Source: Burkholderiales bacterium (lineage in GTDB: Bacteria > Pseudomonadota > Gammaproteobacteria > Burkholderiales > Nitrosomonadaceae). From it: a DNA stretch of 64,000 bases. Shown here one piece after another: positions 8,802 to 16,886 of this stretch (its first letter is position 1; each line of letters starts with the position of its first letter). Below the pieces are notes generated by a model that worked only from the letters and a program-made list of their open reading frames with translations, was not told the origin of the DNA and did no database searches. Location of the stretch: the NCBI GenBank assembly GCA_024235755.1, contig JACKLV010000005.1, positions 62,001 through 126,000 of the forward strand, in the 5' to 3' direction. The translations under genes and the position numbers were made by a program.

Positions 8802-9617
8802 TTACTCTTCTTGTGCAATACTTTTTATGATGTAGCCACCCGATTTCTCATCGTATTCCAGTTCCAACAGTTTGTTGGCCTGCGCGGCTTCGAGGAGCTT
8901 TCCAAAAGTCCGGAATCCGTGATAGGTTTCATTGAAACCGGGTTTACGCCGTTTGAGTGTCTGCTTGACCATCGATCCCCAAACTTTTTCTTCGGCGCCA
9001 CGCTCTTCAAATAAATCTTCAACCGTTTCCATCACCAGATCCAACGCTTCCTGTTTCTTGTCCTCCTCGGATTGTGTATTCGCCTGCGGCGCAGATTTTT
9101 TGACTGCAGATTTTCGTTTAGCTTTGTGCTGTTTGTCGGTTGCACGGATCAGGTCGTCGTAATAGATAAATTCATCACAATTGGAAATCAACAAATCGGA
9201 TGTAGATTTCTTAACGCCGACACCGATGACTACTTTGTTGTTTTCACGCAGTTTGCTTACCAGCGCCGAAAAATCGGAATCGCCACTAATAATGACAAAG
9301 GTATCGACGTGCGCTTTGGTGTAACAAAGGTCGAGTGCGTCAACAACCATGCGTATATCGGCCGAATTCTTGCCCGACTGGCGCACGTGTGGAATTTCAA
9401 TGAGTTCAAAAGCCGCTTCATGCATTGCCGCTTTGAATTCTTTATAACGCTCCCAGTCGCAGTAAGCTTTTTTAACAACGATATTGCCTTTAAGCAGCAA
9501 ACGTTCGAGTACCTTTTTAATATCGAACGCTGCGTATTTGACATCCCGCACACCCAGTGCGATGTTTTCAAAGTCACAAAACAAAGCCATGTTTTGCGTC
9601 TTGGAATCTGCGGCCAT
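8802..9617 (-). CDS. NYN-domain protein with C-terminal OST-HTH/LOTUS-like domain
   Basis: Residues about 9-160 form a PIN-like NYN (LabA/DUF88) fold, a predicted metal-dependent RNase. The acidic motifs are FCDFENIA, NSADIRMVVDALDL and ISGDSDFSALVSKLR. A basic linker (about 165-190) leads to an OST-HTH/LOTUS-like domain at about 192-268 (VWGSMVKQTLKRRKPGF, GFRTFGKLLEAA), which usually binds RNA or RNA-bound partners. The order NYN then OST-HTH is common in bacteria. GGAGAT sits at the right distance before the ATG. The biological RNA target is unknown. Confidence 0.85.
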   Translation of the reverse strand: MAADSKTQNMALFCDFENIALGVRDVKYAAFDIKKVLERLLLKGNIVVKKAYCDWERYKEFKAAMHEAAFELIEIPHVRQSGKNSADIRMVVDALDLCYTKAHVDTFVIISGDSDFSALVSKLRENNKVVIGVGVKKSTSDLLISNCDEFIYYDDLIRATDKQHKAKRKSAVKKSAPQANTQSEEDKKQEALDLVMETVEDLFEERGAEEKVWGSMVKQTLKRRKPGFNETYHGFRTFGKLLEAAQANKLLELEYDEKSGGYIIKSIAQEE

Positions 9618-9703
9618 ACTATCTCCGGTTGTTAGACATACGCGCTGAAGCGTAACATATACTGATCATGGGTCAAGCCGTTCGCCAGCCATCATTAGTG
9701 ACG

Positions 9704-10459
9704 CTATGCGATGCCTTCCAATGCTGGCCGGTATTTTTCTTTGGCGTCACCAATCACCGGATCGCCGTGCCCGGGAAGAACATGGTTAAAATCATAATTC
9801 AGCAGGTCTCTGACTTCACTTGTATTCACACCGGAATATTTGAGCCAGCCAGGCCCGATATGATAGGGACGAAAAAATCCCATACTCTTCATCATGACTT
9901 TTGCCAGCCAGTTATGATATTCATCCGGATGCGGCGCATTTTGCAAGGAATCTGCTGTAATCAGGATGCCGCCGTTTTGTTCGAGCTTCAAAACGGCTTC
10001 GGCCGGACGGGCGGATTGAAACCAGATCAGCGAAGCATTGGATACGGGCAAGGGATCGTCCACATCCAGCACGACGTCCGCTTGCATGTAACCCGCATCG
10101 ACATCACTCGGCAGGTTACCAATTTTGTTCGTATAGACATGACCCTTGAGGGCGTAAATCACCGCATGATAACGCGCCTTGAAGAAGGCATCGTCTCTAC
10201 CGTGAAAACCACCGATTCTGATGACAGAACTAATCTTCCCCAGACTTTCAAGTGTTTGCATACCCGATTCGGACAATTGTATCGGATTGATCAGAGTCAA
10301 TTCATCATTTTCTCTGATAATCGTCATGGATCTTGAAATATACACAGGCAAGCGCATGGCCATTTTGAGCTGACCTTTCACAAACCAGATATTTTCAAAG
10401 ATCTGATCGATGCTGCCATGTTTTGATGGCGGATGGATAATGCATGTCTCTTTTTTCAT
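9704..10459 (-). CDS. Metallo-beta-lactamase-like protein, probably without the usual metal site
   Basis: The fold is suggested by alternating strands and the late VLPGHGDPVIGDAKEKY motif typical of MBL-fold hydrolases. The classical HxHxDH metal motif is not present; the nearest equivalent is GGFHGRDDAFFKARYH, which keeps only scattered His and Asp residues. The protein is soluble with no signal peptide. It may be a catalytically altered or inactive member of the DUF4336-like/MBL-like group. Function not assigned. Monocistronic and divergent from the porin gene downstream. Confidence 0.55.
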   Translation of the reverse strand: MKKETCIIHPPSKHGSIDQIFENIWFVKGQLKMAMRLPVYISRSMTIIRENDELTLINPIQLSESGMQTLESLGKISSVIRIGGFHGRDDAFFKARYHAVIYALKGHVYTNKIGNLPSDVDAGYMQADVVLDVDDPLPVSNASLIWFQSARPAEAVLKLEQNGGILITADSLQNAPHPDEYHNWLAKVMMKSMGFFRPYHIGPGWLKYSGVNTSEVRDLLNYDFNHVLPGHGDPVIGDAKEKYRPALEGIA

Positions 10460-10726
10460 GAGCAGTCTTATAGCTTATTTGTGAGCCGGTTCAGTATAGC
10501 ACTTGACGGGTAAGGTACAAGCCTGGCGTTTATCGCATAATTTTGTGATTAATGGGATCAAGAATCAGTTTGCGCATTTACAATTAATGAGGTGAATTTA
10601 AAGATCACTTGTCCATCGAGAGGGCAGCTGATTGATTACCGAAACCGATTGGTCTGGCTTTTAAAACGCATTATCGGTTTCAATTCGCCCCTATCACGCA
10701 GCAATTGATATGGTAACGTTGCGCAA
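10460..10726. other. Divergent intergenic region before the porin-GGDEF operon
   Basis: This AT-rich 267-base region separates the MBL-like gene (minus) from the porin gene (plus) and should hold both promoters. I saw no clear operator or repeat. Confidence 0.35.
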
Positions 10727-11965
10727 ATGCGAAAAACTACTTCCTGTCGCTGCATCCTCCTGTTGATACTTTTATGCAATCAGCACATCCATGCTTTTGA
10801 TTTAGGCACGGAACGGCTGCGCCTGAGCGGCTTTGGAACATTGGGCGTTACCTCGGCCGGAAAAGAAAAATTCGGTTTACAAAAAGATTTCATCCATGAC
10901 GCCCAGTTCGGCGGTGTTTCAGTATTAACCGACTCGGTTTTCGGATTGCAGCTTGATATGAATCTGTTTCAGGATCTCAGCATGACCGTCCAGGCAGTTG
11001 CTGAAGACAGAGCGCGGCAGAACTTCAATAACATAGTTGATTGGGCATATTTAAGCTACCGGCCAACGCCCAGCACGATCGTGCGCGCAGGCAGAATGGG
11101 GATAGACCTGTTTATGTTGTCTGAGTACCGCAATGTGGGTTATGCGTACTTATGGACACACCCCGTTGTCGAGTTTTATAAACCCATTTCACTCAGTCAT
11201 TATGAGGGCTTTGATTTCAAATATGGCCGTAGATTTGAACCCGGCTTTTTTGAATTCAAGGTATATGGCGGTCAAACCGGTTCGGATATCAAAATTTCCA
11301 ACGGCGAACTTGCTTTGAGAATGCGCCCGTTTGTTGGCGCAAACGCATCGCTGGAATCTGACAACTGGAAAGTACGTTTGACCTATGCCACCACGAATAC
11401 GTCACGGCTGGATACGCCTTTTCAGTCGCTATTGAATACCTTGAATCAGATTCCGCAGACGGCCTGGCCTCAGGCTGCTTCGTTGCGAAACAGCCTGACC
11501 GGCAAAGACAAGCAGACCCACTATTATTCCATCGGCCTTGCCTATGACGACAGTCAGTGGACTGTTCAGTCCGAGTTTGCAATGATGACGTCCAAATGGA
11601 TCAGTCTGGATATGACAAACGGATACCTCAGTGTAGGCAGGCGTTTTGGGCCGGTAACGCTTTATACAGTAGGTTCATATGCAAAATCCGGAAAAAGATT
11701 ACGGATTGACCCAACTCAAATAACCGTTTCCGGACTTGATTCTCTGGCATCCACTACGCAATTGCTGGCCGATGCATCGCATACCGATCAAAACACAATT
11801 TCACTGGGAGCCCGCTGGGATTTTTACCCGCGCATGGCATTAAAAGCACAATGGGACCACACCTGGGTCAGAAAAAACGGTGGCGGATTACTGTTGCTAA
11901 AAGAACCGCTTGATCAGGCTATTACGCTAAACACATTCAGCCTGAATCTGAACTTCGTTTTTTAA
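10727..11965 (+). CDS. Outer-membrane porin-like beta-barrel protein
   Basis: A signal peptide (RKTTSCRCILLLILLCN..., cleaved near residue 24, IHA) is followed by repeated amphipathic strands and a terminal aromatic residue (LNLNFVF). This is the expected C-terminal beta-signal of an outer-membrane barrel. The length of 412 residues fits a 16-18-stranded porin. The substrate is not evident. It is the first gene of a four-gene unit: the stop is one base before the next ATG, followed by a PstS-like protein and a GGDEF protein. The arrangement suggests a solute uptake or sensing function coupled to c-di-GMP. Confidence 0.75.
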   Translation: MRKTTSCRCILLLILLCNQHIHAFDLGTERLRLSGFGTLGVTSAGKEKFGLQKDFIHDAQFGGVSVLTDSVFGLQLDMNLFQDLSMTVQAVAEDRARQNFNNIVDWAYLSYRPTPSTIVRAGRMGIDLFMLSEYRNVGYAYLWTHPVVEFYKPISLSHYEGFDFKYGRRFEPGFFEFKVYGGQTGSDIKISNGELALRMRPFVGANASLESDNWKVRLTYATTNTSRLDTPFQSLLNTLNQIPQTAWPQAASLRNSLTGKDKQTHYYSIGLAYDDSQWTVQSEFAMMTSKWISLDMTNGYLSVGRRFGPVTLYTVGSYAKSGKRLRIDPTQITVSGLDSLASTTQLLADASHTDQNTISLGARWDFYPRMALKAQWDHTWVRKNGGGLLLLKEPLDQAITLNTFSLNLNFVF

Positions 11966-11966
11966 T

Positions 11967-12398
11967 ATGCAATATCTAATCCTCACCCTAGCAGCCATGA
12001 TTGTTTTATTGCCGGAAAACGGATGGGCCGATATTGTCGTTATTGTTAACCCTGACAGCAGTATTGTAAAATTGTCGCGCCGTCAGATTATTGATATTTA
12101 CATGGGACGCAATCCTGGTTTGGAAAGCGGGCAGAAGATACAGCCTCTCGACCAACCGATAAATTCGGCTGTTCGGGCTGAATTCTATCGCAAGCTCACC
12201 GGAAAACCTGTTTCAGCGATTAATGCATACTGGGCCAGGCTTCTGTTTACAGGACGCGCATTTCCTCCCTTGTTAGTAGAAGACAACAAGGCAATGCTGA
12301 ATACTGTCTTAAAGAATCCGAATACGGTCGGTTATCTGGAAAGTCAATATTTAACTGAACGCGTGAAAGTCGTTTATAAACTGGAAAAAAATGAATAA
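11967..12398 (+). CDS. Small PstS-like periplasmic solute-binding protein
   Basis: A signal peptide (cleaved near GWA, residue 21) precedes one lobe of a phosphate/thiosulfate-type binding fold: VVIVNPDSSIVKLSRRQIIDIYMG, then AEFYRKLTGKP and NTVGYLE. These match the short 'phosphate ABC transporter substrate-binding' proteins of about 140 residues that contain only part of the PstS fold. No ABC transporter genes are adjacent. The gene overlaps the following GGDEF gene by 8 bases. A role as a periplasmic ligand-binding partner of that membrane sensor is plausible but is an inference. Confidence 0.7.
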   Translation: MQYLILTLAAMIVLLPENGWADIVVIVNPDSSIVKLSRRQIIDIYMGRNPGLESGQKIQPLDQPINSAVRAEFYRKLTGKPVSAINAYWARLLFTGRAFPPLLVEDNKAMLNTVLKNPNTVGYLESQYLTERVKVVYKLEKNE

Positions 12399-13968
12399 TC
12401 AGTTACACCTGCATGTCACTCGCATCGTAACACTGAGCGCCATTCTGTTTGCCATGATTGCTTCCACAACATTCCTGTTTTATACGCACACCGTGCAGAA
12501 AAATATCATGGAAAAGTCGATCGAACAGCTGTTTATCGCGGTCGAAAGTACGGCAGAGATCGCGGCTTACTTAAGCAATGAAGAACTTGCACTGGAGGTC
12601 GTGGAAAGCCTGTCAAAAAACGACATTGTTTCATCGGTTGTGTTTACCAATACCTCGGATTTAGAAATAACATCGGATCACAAAATCTCCGATCCAGGCG
12701 GAGTGTTGTTTTTTCCATTATACAATCCGTTTGATGCCTTTGAGCAAGTTGGGGGAATTCAAATTCAGCCAAACCAGCAACTATTAAATCAATATGTTCG
12801 AAGCTCCGCATTGGAACAGGTGTTCATTCTGTTGGCATTGATTCTGGTTGTTGCAGCACTGGTATTAACCCTGATGCGGCGTGTTCTAACTACACCGATT
12901 CAATCGATTGCGGCAAACCTGCACAAGATCAAACCCGGTGAAGCAGGCCAGCTGGTTTGCCCCAGTGGACATGAGAATAATGAGATCGGCAACCTGGTAA
13001 CCGATATTAACAAGTTATTGACATCCGTCTGCACCACTATCGATCAGGAAAGAAAACTGCGCAATCACGTTGAAAATATGGAAAAGCATTTCAGGCTGAT
13101 TTTTGAGCGCGCCAGCGCAGGTATTTTTTTACTGGACAACAATTTTTACCTGACATCATCGAACCGGGCTTTTCAGAAGATAGCCGGCATTATGGAAAAA
13201 GAGCGCAGGGAAAACAAAAAAAATATTTATCTGCCTGATTTGTTTTTCGATCCCAACGCCGTTCAGGATTTGTTGCGGGACATTCTGAAAACGAGCCGGC
13301 AAATTGCTTGCGATCTCAGATTAGGTGGAACAATCAGCGGTGAAGAGCGCTGGCTGCATTGCCTGTTCTCCACCGTTCAAGGCAGCCAGGAAGAAACGAT
13401 GATCGAGGGACTGGTTATCGATGTTACTGAAAGAACTTTCCAAATGGAGCGTATTCTGTTTGAATCCGAGCACGATCCGCTCACGCAGTTATTTAACAGG
13501 CGTGCAGGCATGCAACTGCTTAATATCATGATGACGGCTGCACGCAAGAATAACGACCTGCTCGTACTTATGCTCATCGATCTGGACGGTTTCAAGGAAG
13601 TGAATGACAACTTTGGCCACGACGCCGGAGACACAGTGCTCGTCGAAATCGCCAACAGAATGCAGGCGACTATACGAAAAGAAGATATTCTGATCCGCAT
13701 GGGCGGAGACGAGTTTATTATCGCATTTACCGTAAAAAGCTTTAATCGCGACGAAATCGATCAATTTGTAAACAAGCTGCAAAATCGTTTCAGAACAGAA
13801 ATTCGACTTGACAACGACCAATGCGTTACGATGGGCTCCAGCATCGGTATCTCTATCTACCCGTCGGATGGAGACAATATAGAAACATTAATCGCGAATG
13901 CCGATTCCGCAATGTATCAGTCCAAGCGCAAAGGCAAAAATTGCGCTTCTTATTATTTGGCGGCATGA
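12391..13968 (+). CDS. Membrane diguanylate cyclase: periplasmic sensor, HAMP, PAS, GGDEF
   Basis: Two membrane helices (about 12-33 and 143-163) enclose a short periplasmic sensor. A HAMP linker follows (LTTPIQSIAANL...), then a PAS domain (about 230-350, ERASAGIFLLDNNFYLTSSN) and a GGDEF domain (about 360-525). The catalytic loop is GGDEF at 438-442. The inhibitory I-site RxxD is present (Arg429 and Asp432), five residues before it, so the protein should make c-di-GMP with product inhibition. It is translationally coupled to the PstS-like gene upstream and overlaps the next gene by ATGA. Confidence 0.92.
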   Translation: MNNQLHLHVTRIVTLSAILFAMIASTTFLFYTHTVQKNIMEKSIEQLFIAVESTAEIAAYLSNEELALEVVESLSKNDIVSSVVFTNTSDLEITSDHKISDPGGVLFFPLYNPFDAFEQVGGIQIQPNQQLLNQYVRSSALEQVFILLALILVVAALVLTLMRRVLTTPIQSIAANLHKIKPGEAGQLVCPSGHENNEIGNLVTDINKLLTSVCTTIDQERKLRNHVENMEKHFRLIFERASAGIFLLDNNFYLTSSNRAFQKIAGIMEKERRENKKNIYLPDLFFDPNAVQDLLRDILKTSRQIACDLRLGGTISGEERWLHCLFSTVQGSQEETMIEGLVIDVTERTFQMERILFESEHDPLTQLFNRRAGMQLLNIMMTAARKNNDLLVLMLIDLDGFKEVNDNFGHDAGDTVLVEIANRMQATIRKEDILIRMGGDEFIIAFTVKSFNRDEIDQFVNKLQNRFRTEIRLDNDQCVTMGSSIGISIYPSDGDNIETLIANADSAMYQSKRKGKNCASYYLAA

Positions 13969-14342
13969 AAACATTATTAAAAATAGCTGTTTCCCTATTA
14001 TTATCCGGTTTTGTTGGCTTCTATATACAAACCGTGTTGCTGATCACCACCGACCTGACGTACTGGATAAGCTCGGCTTTATCGCTTGTTTGTGCAGCCT
14101 GGGTTGGCTGGTGTGCATGGCAACTGTTTACCGGCAAACACATCAGTGTCGGCGCTGCTGTACCGGCAGGGGCACTCATTTTTGGCGCATTTGGATTCAT
14201 CTTCGGTTTACTCGGATCAATGCTGATAACAACGGACTCCAAGGAAACGGCGTTCACAGGCATTGTAATTGCCAGTATTTTGGGCTTATTAATCGGAGCG
14301 ATTGGAGGGCTTTTTTATGCAAACGGCCAAAAACGTCACTAA
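13965..14342 (+). CDS. Four-helix membrane protein coupled to the GGDEF gene
   Basis: The ATG at 13965 overlaps the TGA of the GGDEF gene (ATGA), indicating coupled translation. The 125-residue product is almost entirely hydrophobic, with four predicted membrane segments (about 5-27, 33-52, 63-84, 95-117) and Gly-rich packing such as GAAVPAGALIFGAFGFIFGL. No catalytic motif or family recognised. A longer upstream extension in this frame (from 13821) overlaps GGDEF coding sequence and is not supported. Confidence 0.65.
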   Translation: MKTLLKIAVSLLLSGFVGFYIQTVLLITTDLTYWISSALSLVCAAWVGWCAWQLFTGKHISVGAAVPAGALIFGAFGFIFGLLGSMLITTDSKETAFTGIVIASILGLLIGAIGGLFYANGQKRH

Positions 14343-14370
14343 AAAGCAACCAGCTCGCATGGAATAACAG

Positions 14371-15597
14371 CTATACCGTATTCGATTTTCCATGCCCCCG
14401 CGTCAGGTAGTCTTCCGATTGCATTTCCATCAATCTTGAAGCCGTACGCTCAAATTCAAAGCCGGAATTACCCGATTGATAGAGCAATTCAGGTGGCGCA
14501 GCAGCCGAGCACAAAAATTTGACGCCATGCTCATATAACGCATCAATGAAGTGAATGAAACGCGTTGCTTCACTGGTATTTTCGTGGGTAAATTCTGGGA
14601 TCGCCACCATGATGACGGTATGATAGGCCCTGGCGATGGCCAGATAATCAGCCGGACCCAATGGATTGGCACAGAGCCGTTTAAATGAAAAAACCGCTAC
14701 ACCACGCGCCGACTTCGGTACGAATAGCTTACGTCCCTGCACGATGAGTTCGCCGCTTGGCACTTTATCCCTATCTTCCACACTACGGTCTGTCAAACGA
14801 AAAAAAGCGGCAGACAATGCTGCGGTGGTGTTTTCATTCACGGGATAAAAATACGTATCAATACCTTTCAACCGGTCGTAGCGGTAATCCACTGGACCAT
14901 TCAAGGCGACAATTTCCATTTCCGCTTTAACACGGTCGATAAACGGTACAAACCGGTGGCGGTTCAATCCATTTTTATACAAATCGTCCGGTTGCCTGTT
15001 TGAAGTCGCCACAACAACGACACCCTGTCTGAATAGTTCACTGAATAACCGTGCAACAACCATGGCGTCCGCAATGTCGGTTACCTGAAGTTCGTCAAAA
15101 CATAACAGCGTTGCTTTGCTGGCAATCTGTCGCCCAATGGCTGGCATGGGATCGTCCAGGTCAATCTTTCTTCCTTGTATATTCTGCAGCTCTTTGACTG
15201 TCTGTTGACGCTGTTGCGAGGAAAGGCTGTGCCAGGCTTTCAGATGATGATGAATATCGAGCATGAACTCATGGAAATGCACACGCCGTTTGATTTTTAC
15301 TGGCGCGATGCCATAAAACAAATCCATCAGCATGGACTTTCCGCGCCCGACCCCGCCGTATAGATAGATACCTTTAGGCGGTTCCGCTATAGTGTGATAC
15401 CTGCTGAACAAGCGGGCAAACCAGCTGTTTTTTTGACTATCCACAGGCGCATAACCAGCCAGCTCGTGATGCAAACGCTCCAGCGCTTCGACAGCACTGG
15501 CCTGATCCGCATCCGGCTTTAATTCGCCGTCTTGCATCAGCGCTTGGTATTCCGTGACGGGCGTCCTGCGCACACTGCGCTGTTCAGTATTTTTCAC
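14371..15597 (-). CDS. zapE: Cell division protein ZapE (AFG1-like ATPase)
   Basis: This is an AAA-type P-loop ATPase that interacts with FtsZ late in division. It has Walker A GGVGRGKSM, a Walker B region CFDELQVTDIADAM and a sensor segment VVATSNRQPDDLYKNGL. These are hallmarks of the AFG1/ZapE family. The C-terminal FIHFIDALYEHGVKFLCSAA is also typical. The length of 408 residues is near the family norm. The start is a GTG. It is convergent with the GGDEF operon. Confidence 0.92.
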   Translation of the reverse strand: MKNTEQRSVRRTPVTEYQALMQDGELKPDADQASAVEALERLHHELAGYAPVDSQKNSWFARLFSRYHTIAEPPKGIYLYGGVGRGKSMLMDLFYGIAPVKIKRRVHFHEFMLDIHHHLKAWHSLSSQQRQQTVKELQNIQGRKIDLDDPMPAIGRQIASKATLLCFDELQVTDIADAMVVARLFSELFRQGVVVVATSNRQPDDLYKNGLNRHRFVPFIDRVKAEMEIVALNGPVDYRYDRLKGIDTYFYPVNENTTAALSAAFFRLTDRSVEDRDKVPSGELIVQGRKLFVPKSARGVAVFSFKRLCANPLGPADYLAIARAYHTVIMVAIPEFTHENTSEATRFIHFIDALYEHGVKFLCSAAAPPELLYQSGNSGFEFERTASRLMEMQSEDYLTRGHGKSNTV

Positions 15598-15701
15598 GAA
15601 AATATGAAATGTATGATTTTAATCCTACCTGAAGGACCGGATACGCACCCGTACACGATGAAACGTAATACCGTGACCCGCACATCGGACCGATACCGTA
15701 T

Positions 15702-16886
15702 TCACCTCTCTCGATTATAGGCCGCCCGGATATTTTCAAGTATCTGCATCACGGTTTCTCGAGGCGCACCGATATTCAGCCGCATAAAACCGCTCCCCTG
15801 TTTGCCAAATAATATTCCCGGACTCAGGCCGACACCGGCCTGCTGGATGAAAAACTGCTTCAAGGCTGCATCAGACATTTTCATCGCGCTACAATCGAGC
15901 CAGAGCAGATAGGTGCCTTCCGGGCAAATGAGGCGAATATCCGGCAGATACTTGTCCAGATAAGCTGCGACACAGTCGCGCGTATTACGCAGATAACTGC
16001 ACAACGCATCCAGCCAAGCGCCTCCTTCACGGTACGCAGCCTCAAAAGCGGTTATGCTGAAGGGATTGGACGCACTGACATGCCATGTTTCAAAAACGCC
16101 AGTGATGGCATCACGAACCGTTTTGTCCGGAATAATCAGCATGGAAAGATTCAGACCGGGAATATTAAACGTTTTACTCGGCGCCATTGCAGTAATCACC
16201 CGGCTTTGACTGCCCGTAAGAGTAGCCAGAACAGTATGTTTGTTTTCCGGATAGATCAAATCGGCATGAATTTCATCGGACAGAATCATGAGATCATGTT
16301 TCTCAGCGATCTGTATTAACTGCGCCAGTTCTTGCGGCGTCCAGATACGTCCGACCGGATTATGCGGCGAACATAGTAGCAGCAATTGCGCATTCTTTGC
16401 ACAATGCTCCAGATGATCAAAATCAATGCCATAACGGCCATGTTCATATTTCAGCGGATTTTCGATGAGTTTTCTGCCCGTCCCGGTAACAGCCGAAAAG
16501 AACGGAAAATAAACCGGTGGCTGAATAATCACCGATTCGCCAGGCTGAGTAAACGCCATGACAGCCGCGTTAAGCGAAGGTACCACACCGGGACACATAA
16601 CAAGCCAGTCTCGCTCAATGGTCCAGCCATGACGCCGCCGCATCCAGTCAATCGATGCTTCGTAAAGACTATCCGGAAATAGGGTATAACCGTAAACCGG
16701 GTGTCTGGCGCGTTCAATTAATGCATCCGTCACGGCGGTAGGCGCGGCAAAATCCATGTCCGCCACCCACGCCGGTATCACATCCGGTTGGCCAAACATG
16801 GCCTGGCGTCCGTCATATTTGGTGCTGGAGGTACCAGCACGATTAATCATTTGATCAAAGTCATTCTGATCAATACCGGCACTCAA
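15702..16886 (-). CDS. ovoB: PLP-dependent C-S lyase of the PatB/MalY type, probable OvoB
   Basis: This is a fold-type I aminotransferase-like enzyme with MalY/PatB features: WVADMDFAAP at the N-terminus, VYGYTLFPDSLYEA, LCSPHNPVGRIW, LSDEIHADLIY and the PLP lysine in APSKTFNIPGL. Its TTG start overlaps the TGA of ovoA (TTGA), giving tight coupling. In ovothiol synthesis OvoA makes 5-histidylcysteine sulfoxide and a PLP enzyme (OvoB) cleaves the C-S bond to give 5-thiohistidine. The position makes that role very likely, though cystathionine beta-lyase activity cannot be excluded from sequence alone. The FDQMINRAGT N-terminus supports the TTG start. Confidence 0.8.
   Translation of the reverse strand: MSAGIDQNDFDQMINRAGTSSTKYDGRQAMFGQPDVIPAWVADMDFAAPTAVTDALIERARHPVYGYTLFPDSLYEASIDWMRRRHGWTIERDWLVMCPGVVPSLNAAVMAFTQPGESVIIQPPVYFPFFSAVTGTGRKLIENPLKYEHGRYGIDFDHLEHCAKNAQLLLLCSPHNPVGRIWTPQELAQLIQIAEKHDLMILSDEIHADLIYPENKHTVLATLTGSQSRVITAMAPSKTFNIPGLNLSMLIIPDKTVRDAITGVFETWHVSASNPFSITAFEAAYREGGAWLDALCSYLRNTRDCVAAYLDKYLPDIRLICPEGTYLLWLDCSAMKMSDAALKQFFIQQAGVGLSPGILFGKQGSGFMRLNIGAPRETVMQILENIRAAYNRER

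Noticed and set aside
9072..9635. 187-codon plus-strand frame opposite the NYN-domain gene
   Set aside because: It is fully antisense to a well-supported gene and has no recognisable domain.
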